DNA from: Aquirickettsiella gammari
GTDB taxonomy: Bacteria > Pseudomonadota > Gammaproteobacteria > Diplorickettsiales > Diplorickettsiaceae
DNA length: 64,000 nucleotides
Assembly: GCA_963701065.1 (NCBI GenBank)
Contig: OY969558.1
Span: forward strand, 1,302,001 to 1,366,000
Direction: 5' to 3'
In this document: positions 59,712 through 64,000 of the stretch, in pieces
Position numbering within the stretch: the stretch's first letter is position 1
Layout of the letters: every line of letters starts with the position of its first letter
Translations under genes and position numbers: made by a program
The notes under the pieces: model-generated
What the model saw: the letters and a program-made list of their open reading frames with translations, nothing else
What the model was told of the DNA's origin: nothing
Database searches by the model: none

Positions 59712-60380
59712 TTAATGATTTAATTTAAGTGAAGTTAGATTGCTTAAACAAAAGCAGCTAATTTCATTGAGTATTTTTTGTGTCGCTTGGTTTGCAGCTA
59801 ATGCACCGCCGTAGGCGTCGTCATGGGGAGCTATCTGGGTTACTAAAAAATCTTCGCTGGATATCACCCGTCTTGTTCGCGCATTGATTAATTGAGCGCG
59901 TATGGCGATACGGAATCGGCTTGGAATACTTATAAACTCTTGTTGAAAGCTCAGTAGTTGGGTATTGAGAATCCAATCGTAATAGGTTGTCGAAGGAGTA
60001 TTAATAATTGCTTGAAAGCGATCGGTATGTTGTAGGGCGTTTATCAATAAAGGTTGTAACATTTGCGCGGGAGGATCGGTCCAACGGTTTTGGGTAAAAT
60101 ATTGGATTTGATAACAAGCCGGTATATAGATCATACGCGCGCTATTATAAACCGCATTAGGACGTGCTTGATTGACCAGGATAGTTGGCATATGCCTTCT
60201 ATGTTGTGGACAGTAATCCCAATCTGATGCCTTAGCCGCGAGGGTAAAATAATGCATCGGCGGTGTTTTGATAGGCTCAAAAATAGAGCAGGCAGATAAG
60301 CATAGCACGCTGCTAAGCGCAAAAAATCTACATCTTAGTAAGTTGTGTCGGTAGATTTTAATCAAGTGTTGATAAAGCAC
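59712..60380 (-). CDS. ABC-transport auxiliary lipoprotein (PqiC/YmbA-like)
   Basis: 222-aa outer-membrane lipoprotein with a lipobox LSAC (Cys31) and the auxiliary-component domain: MHYFTLAA, ARMIYIPACYQIQYFTQNRW and the C-terminal ALAANQATQKILNEI. Such lipoproteins (PqiC type) complete MCE lipid-transport systems in the periplasm and outer membrane. GTG start directly after the mlaD stop, with GGAG upstream; last gene of the operon. Confidence 0.85.
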   Translation of the reverse strand: MLYQHLIKIYRHNLLRCRFFALSSVLCLSACSIFEPIKTPPMHYFTLAAKASDWDYCPQHRRHMPTILVNQARPNAVYNSARMIYIPACYQIQYFTQNRWTDPPAQMLQPLLINALQHTDRFQAIINTPSTTYYDWILNTQLLSFQQEFISIPSRFRIAIRAQLINARTRRVISSEDFLVTQIAPHDDAYGGALAANQATQKILNEISCFCLSNLTSLKLNH

Positions 60381-61193
60381 TTATTTTTCTCCAGGTCCAG
60401 GTGGCGGTAGTCTTTGACCGCGTATTAAAATGCTTGGGTTTTGTCGTAAGTTATCAGAAAGTTCTAATAAATTATCACTCATTAGGGTGAGATTATTTAA
60501 TACTTGATTGGTAGAGGGAAGTGTTTGTTGGATTAAGGTATCCATTAAGGATGGCAAGGCGCGCGTTGAACGCGCGGTATTAATCAAAATAGAGTCGAGC
60601 TGTTTACTTTGAGCGGCTAAGTGGTGACTGGTAATCGATAAATTATTGAGAATTTGCCGAAACAATAAGGGATTCTCTCCACCTAATACCCCATTAATAT
60701 CCTGAGTAATTTGATTCATATTCATATTTAAATCACGCAGGGCTGTATCTAAACGTAAAAACAAAGAGGGTGTGCTTTTAATAATAGGGTAGCGTTCACC
60801 CGGCATAATAGGAATAGGATTTAAGTTAGCGTCACTCCCCTTCAAAGCAAGGTAAGTGATACCTGTCAAACCTTGGCTATTGAGCATGGCGCTCGTACCT
60901 TGAGTGACGGGGGTGTGTTCTTCTATTTGCAAGATCAAACGAACTTGATCCGGATTATCTTTACTTAAGTAAATTTTCTTTATAGTGCCTACATTAACAC
61001 CGTTATATTTAACAGAAGAGTTAACACCTAGACCGGAGACCGATTCATGCATGATGACCAGGTAATTTTTATAGTGCTTGCTTGAGAAGCCCGTGGATAA
61101 CCAGGTAATAAAAATAATAAGGGTAAGGGTTAAAACCAAAACGAAAGCGCCTACTAAGGTATAGTTAACGTTAGATTCCATGATGTTTCCCAT
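60381..61193 (-). CDS. mlaD: MCE-domain protein, MlaD family
   Basis: 270-aa protein with an N-terminal membrane anchor and a single MCE domain (about 45-125: SVSGLGVNSSVKYNGVNVG, LNSQGLTGITYLALKG), then a long helical part. MCE rings form the periplasmic channel that moves phospholipids between membranes. The start overlaps mlaF by 23 bases; a second ATG at 61181 is possible. E. coli MlaD is 183 aa; this one has a longer C-terminal helix. Confidence 0.9.
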   Translation of the reverse strand: MGNIMESNVNYTLVGAFVLVLTLTLIIFITWLSTGFSSKHYKNYLVIMHESVSGLGVNSSVKYNGVNVGTIKKIYLSKDNPDQVRLILQIEEHTPVTQGTSAMLNSQGLTGITYLALKGSDANLNPIPIMPGERYPIIKSTPSLFLRLDTALRDLNMNMNQITQDINGVLGGENPLLFRQILNNLSITSHHLAAQSKQLDSILINTARSTRALPSLMDTLIQQTLPSTNQVLNNLTLMSDNLLELSDNLRQNPSILIRGQRLPPPGPGEK

Positions 61194-61959
61194 AAAGTTG
61201 TTGTGTCGTGCGTCCCCTAGGCCCTTGGAAATAAGCGACGATAGCCGCTTGTTTAGATTGCGTTAGCTTTGCCATGGGCGCAAATTCTAGAACCCGTCCT
61301 TCACTTAAAAAAGCAACTTTATCGGTAATTTGCCATAGAGTGTCGAGATCGTGGGTTATCATGACTATGGTTAATCCTAAGATACTACGTAAATTCAACA
61401 GCAGTGCATCAAATTCCTCAGCGCCTTGTGGGTCGATGCCTGCAGTGGGCTCGTCTAACAAAAGTAATTCAGGGTCCATAATGAGGGCGCGTGCTAAGGC
61501 GGCGCGCTTAAGCATGCCGCCACTGAGCTCTGAAGGATATTTTAGGCTAGATTCTAAGGGAAGTCCTACCGCTAATAGTTTAATTAAAGCGAGTTCTTGG
61601 ACCGTTGTTTTATCGAGTTGGGTATGTTCGTGTAGGGGAAAGGCAATATTTTCTAGTACGTTAAGTGAGGTAAAGAGTGCTGATTGTTGAAACAATACTC
61701 CCCAGCGGCATTGTAATTTACGCAGCTCAAGCGAGGAAATTTTGCTTAAATTTTTGCCAAATACGTATATAGTTCCTGAAGCGGGAGGAATTAAGGATAA
61801 AATCTCACGTAGCAAGGTCGATTTTCCAGAGCCACTTCCCCCGACTATCGCGATGATCTCACCTGGTTCCACGCGTAAATTGACACCTTGATGGATCCAT
61901 TGACCGGCGATGGATATTTTAACATCGACAATGTTAATAACAGGACAAGTTGCATGCAT
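61171..61959 (-). CDS. mlaF: ABC transporter ATP-binding protein, MlaF family
   Basis: 262-aa ATPase of the MCE lipid transporter. Walker A GGSGSGKST at residues 40-48, signature LSGGMLKRAALARAL, Walker B LLLLDEPTAGID and the switch histidine in MITHDLD. The spacing signals an operon with mlaE upstream (18 bases) and mlaD downstream (overlap). Confidence 0.94.
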   Translation of the reverse strand: MHATCPVINIVDVKISIAGQWIHQGVNLRVEPGEIIAIVGGSGSGKSTLLREILSLIPPASGTIYVFGKNLSKISSLELRKLQCRWGVLFQQSALFTSLNVLENIAFPLHEHTQLDKTTVQELALIKLLAVGLPLESSLKYPSELSGGMLKRAALARALIMDPELLLLDEPTAGIDPQGAEEFDALLLNLRSILGLTIVMITHDLDTLWQITDKVAFLSEGRVLEFAPMAKLTQSKQAAIVAYFQGPRGRTTQQLYGKHHGI

Positions 61960-61977
61960 AATTAGGAGTATAGTGGT

Positions 61978-63111
61978 TTAGATATTTAGTTGGCTAAATA
62001 AAATCGAAAAAAGTGTGTCCGCGACAATAATAAAAAATATTCCTTGCACCACACTGCGCGTCGTTTGTCGGCCAACGCTATCGGCACTCCCGCTAACTCG
62101 CAGACCTTGAAAGCAAGCGGTACTGGCAATGATGAGCGCAAAGACGGGTGCTTTGCCGATACCAATTAAAAGCGATGAAAGGCTAACAACTTTGGGAAAA
62201 CGTTGTAAAAAGTCTGTATAGCTGATGTTTAACATATTATGTGTCATCGCCATGCCACCGAGTAAACCAAAGATATCTGCCCAAACGGTGAGTAAGGGTA
62301 AGGCAATGAAGAGTCCCCAGATGCGCGGTAAGATTAACAATTGGCTCGGTAAAACGCCCATGGTGTTCAAGGCATCGATTTCCTCTTTAATCTTCATCAT
62401 ACCAAGCTGGGCGGTAAAAGCGGAACCGCTGCGACCGGCTATCATAATAGCCGTTAATAAAGGTGCGAATTCACGCAGTATGGCAAGACCCAATAAATCA
62501 ATAATAAGCAGCGTAGCGCCTAGATTTTTTAATTGAAAACCCATTTGATAAGCTAATACGATCCCGATCATAAAGGATAATAACGCAATAATTCCTAAGG
62601 CATCTAAACCGGTATTTTCAATAACACTAATAATCGCTCGGCCTCGTAGTTGGCTGGGATGCCAGATAGTATTCCAAGCGGTAAAAAAGGTTTCACCTAC
62701 AAAACGTAAAAATGATCGCGCTTCACGTAATTGATCCAGGGTTTTTTTACCGAGTAAGGCTAAGCCGGTCAATTTTTTTGGTGTAGGTAGGGGTTTTAGA
62801 CGTTTTACACTCGCTTCAATCATGGCGAAGAGTGCACTGTATTTTGCGCTTAAACCGGTGAGTTGGACCTCTCTTCCTGGTCGGCCGAGTTGTTTTTGCC
62901 ACTGATAAAGCTGCCAGGCGCCGCTACTATCCATTTGCGTTATTGCATTAGCATCTAAGATGAGTAAAGATCCGCGGAGGCGATTTATTTTAGCGAAAGA
63001 AAGATCCAAGCTTTTTTCATCAATGCCACGCAGAGTCCATGAACCTTGACAATGAATCTGATTTTGTTGATTTTGCTGTGAGATTGAAATAGTGGCGAAT
63101 GTATCCGACAT
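61978..63111 (-). CDS. mlaE: ABC transporter permease MlaE with N-terminal STAS domain
   Basis: 377-aa inner-membrane permease of the lipid transporter. Residues 1-100 form a STAS domain (LLILDANAITQMDSSGAWQL), in effect an MlaB fused to MlaE; the permease has the family pattern (GIVLAYQMGFQLKNLGA, EFAPLLTAIMIAGRSGSAFTAQLG, EEIDALNTMGV). First gene of mlaE-mlaF-mlaD-lipoprotein. No separate mlaC is present here. Confidence 0.93.
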   Translation of the reverse strand: MSDTFATISISQQNQQNQIHCQGSWTLRGIDEKSLDLSFAKINRLRGSLLILDANAITQMDSSGAWQLYQWQKQLGRPGREVQLTGLSAKYSALFAMIEASVKRLKPLPTPKKLTGLALLGKKTLDQLREARSFLRFVGETFFTAWNTIWHPSQLRGRAIISVIENTGLDALGIIALLSFMIGIVLAYQMGFQLKNLGATLLIIDLLGLAILREFAPLLTAIMIAGRSGSAFTAQLGMMKIKEEIDALNTMGVLPSQLLILPRIWGLFIALPLLTVWADIFGLLGGMAMTHNMLNISYTDFLQRFPKVVSLSSLLIGIGKAPVFALIIASTACFQGLRVSGSADSVGRQTTRSVVQGIFFIIVADTLFSILFSQLNI

Positions 63112-63202
63112 GATTCATAACCTACGACATAAAACGATTATACATTTATATCAACGTGTGACTAACAACAGGGGCTCGGCATGACGGAGATACCGAGCAG
63201 AC

Positions 63203-63233
63203 AAAAAAATATCCCTTCCTAGCGGAAGGGATA
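63203..63233 (-). terminator. Rho-independent terminator of the six-cysteine protein gene
   Basis: 10-bp perfect stem (63210-63219 with 63224-63233, TATCCCTTCC / GGAAGGGATA), and on the minus strand a run of seven T follows (63203-63209). Confidence 0.85.
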
Positions 63234-63261
63234 CGTGAATCTACCCTTTACCTTTTATGTA

Positions 63262-63585
63262 TTAAAAAGGTTTTGAAGTATGCCAATAAATAGTTGGGCC
63301 TCGGTTTGGAATTAATTTATTGGTAGCTAGCATATGATATTCGCTGCATACATAGCGATACTGACATGATGCAATATTTGTACAAGCACGTGGTCTGACG
63401 TTGAGTCTGGACAATAACTGACGTATGCATGCCGAGTTATAATAACATCCAGAAACAAAACCAGCTTTTTTTATTAAGTGAGCATTAAACGCACAAGCAC
63501 TTTGGCCTGGGTGGGCAACAGCCACATTGATGCTACTTAATAAACCCATGCAAATAGCTGAAGCCATTAATAATAATTTTTTCAT
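63262..63585 (-). CDS. Small secreted six-cysteine protein, function unknown
   Basis: 107-aa protein with a signal peptide (MKKLLLMASAICMGLL..., cleavage after AVA near residue 24). The mature 83 residues contain exactly six cysteines, suited to three disulfides, in a basic, Asn/Tyr-rich chain (SACAF, SGCYY, SACIR, RACTN, ASCQY, YVCSE). No enzyme motif. It has its own terminator. I do not recognise the family; possible disulfide-rich effector, envelope protein or inhibitor. Confidence 0.75.
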   Translation of the reverse strand: MKKLLLMASAICMGLLSSINVAVAHPGQSACAFNAHLIKKAGFVSGCYYNSACIRQLLSRLNVRPRACTNIASCQYRYVCSEYHMLATNKLIPNRGPTIYWHTSKPF

Positions 63586-63750
63586 ACTATCCCCTTAGGT
63601 TATATAGTGTAAAACCTTATAGCGCCCGCTATAGCGGTCTACTCCCTTTCAGAATAGCTTATGAATCACTAAGATTCAATTTCCCCTTCTGCGGTTAATG
63701 CGCTATTTTGCACTCGACTTCATGGTTTTGTTTAGGTATAAAGTGAGCTC

Positions 63751-64000
63751 ATGAAGACCTCTTTATTCAATAGATTAACCTCAATAGTCGAGCGCTATGA
63801 AGAATTAGCGGCTTTATTAGGTGATATGGGGGTGATTCGGGATCAAAATCATTTTCGCAAGTTATCTAAAGAGTATGTTCAATTAGGCGCTGTCGTACAA
63901 TGTTTTCAGCAATATCGGACTAACTTAGATATCCTAAATCAAGCAGAGCAATGTTTACAAGATCCTGATTTGACCGTGCGTCATTTAGCCGAAGAAGAAG
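63751..64000 (+). CDS. prfA: Peptide chain release factor 1 PrfA, 3' partial
   Basis: First 83 codons of release factor 1, which reads UAA and UAG stop codons. The N-terminus MKTSLFNRLTSIVERYEELAALLGD and the following helix (RDQNHFRKLSKEYVQL, then YRTNLDIL) match domain 1 of PrfA. The GGQ and PxT motifs lie beyond the window. ATG at 63751; upstream GAG is a weak ribosome site. Confidence 0.93.
   Translation, partial: MKTSLFNRLTSIVERYEELAALLGDMGVIRDQNHFRKLSKEYVQLGAVVQCFQQYRTNLDILNQAEQCLQDPDLTVRHLAEEE

Noticed and set aside
1..64000. CRISPR arrays and complete insertion sequences
   Set aside because: No regularly spaced direct repeats and no transposase flanked by terminal inverted repeats were seen.

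Overview
The window looks like a chromosome segment of an intracellular gammaproteobacterium of the order Legionellales, closest in style to Rickettsiella/Diplorickettsia (Coxiellaceae side). Pointers: icmT and icmS of the Dot/Icm type IVB secretion system, a meso-DAP type MurE, a cyclodipeptide synthase of the type known from Rickettsiella and its relatives, AT-rich intergenic DNA, and several large proteins without housekeeping roles that read like host-directed effectors. The species assignment is inference; no rRNA is present.

Layout. 1-15.2 kb: an L,D-transpeptidase (5' end outside the window), an Rpn-type PD-(D/E)XK protein with a short tandem repeat, an unrecognised 393-aa protein with a nuclear-localisation-like patch, an Mth938-fold protein, recJ, a small periplasmic protein, dusA, a complete feoABC ferrous iron operon on the minus strand behind a promoter with a Fur-box-like site, a short piece of the dcw cluster (murE-murF-mraY), and hflD.

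15.4-39.1 kb: about 24 kb of accessory DNA between hflD and a tRNA-Phe. It begins with a 2858-aa protein that joins tandem PD-(D/E)XK nuclease-like modules (the architecture of CifB cytoplasmic incompatibility factors) to a TcdA/TcdB-type pore-forming translocation region. Next come a tRNA-dependent cyclodipeptide synthase directly followed by a PAS-histidine kinase-receiver-Hpt hybrid kinase, then a first pair of effector-like genes (LRR/ankyrin-like A plus J-domain-like B), an alpha-oxoamine synthase divergent from a second PAS hybrid kinase, a MarR-type regulator, a second A-B pair, and a truncated third B copy beside the tRNA.

39.3-64 kb: mostly core genes. icmT-icmS; putA and a CPA2 antiporter; ampE; the pyruvate dehydrogenase genes aceE-aceF-lpdA; an unrecognised membrane protein with PPxY/LPSY-like motifs; recG; accB-accC-prmA-hemA; another unrecognised membrane protein; an MCE/Mla-type lipid transport operon; a small secreted six-cysteine protein; and the start of prfA.

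How it may fit together. The core genes supply wall precursors, iron, acetyl-CoA, fatty acid and haem synthesis. The accessory block combines two small-molecule synthases, each next to a hybrid sensor kinase, with candidate secreted proteins; icmT/icmS show that a Dot/Icm secretion machine is probably encoded in this genome. The most notable item is the Cif/TcdB-like chimeric protein, for which no cifA-type partner is visible next door.
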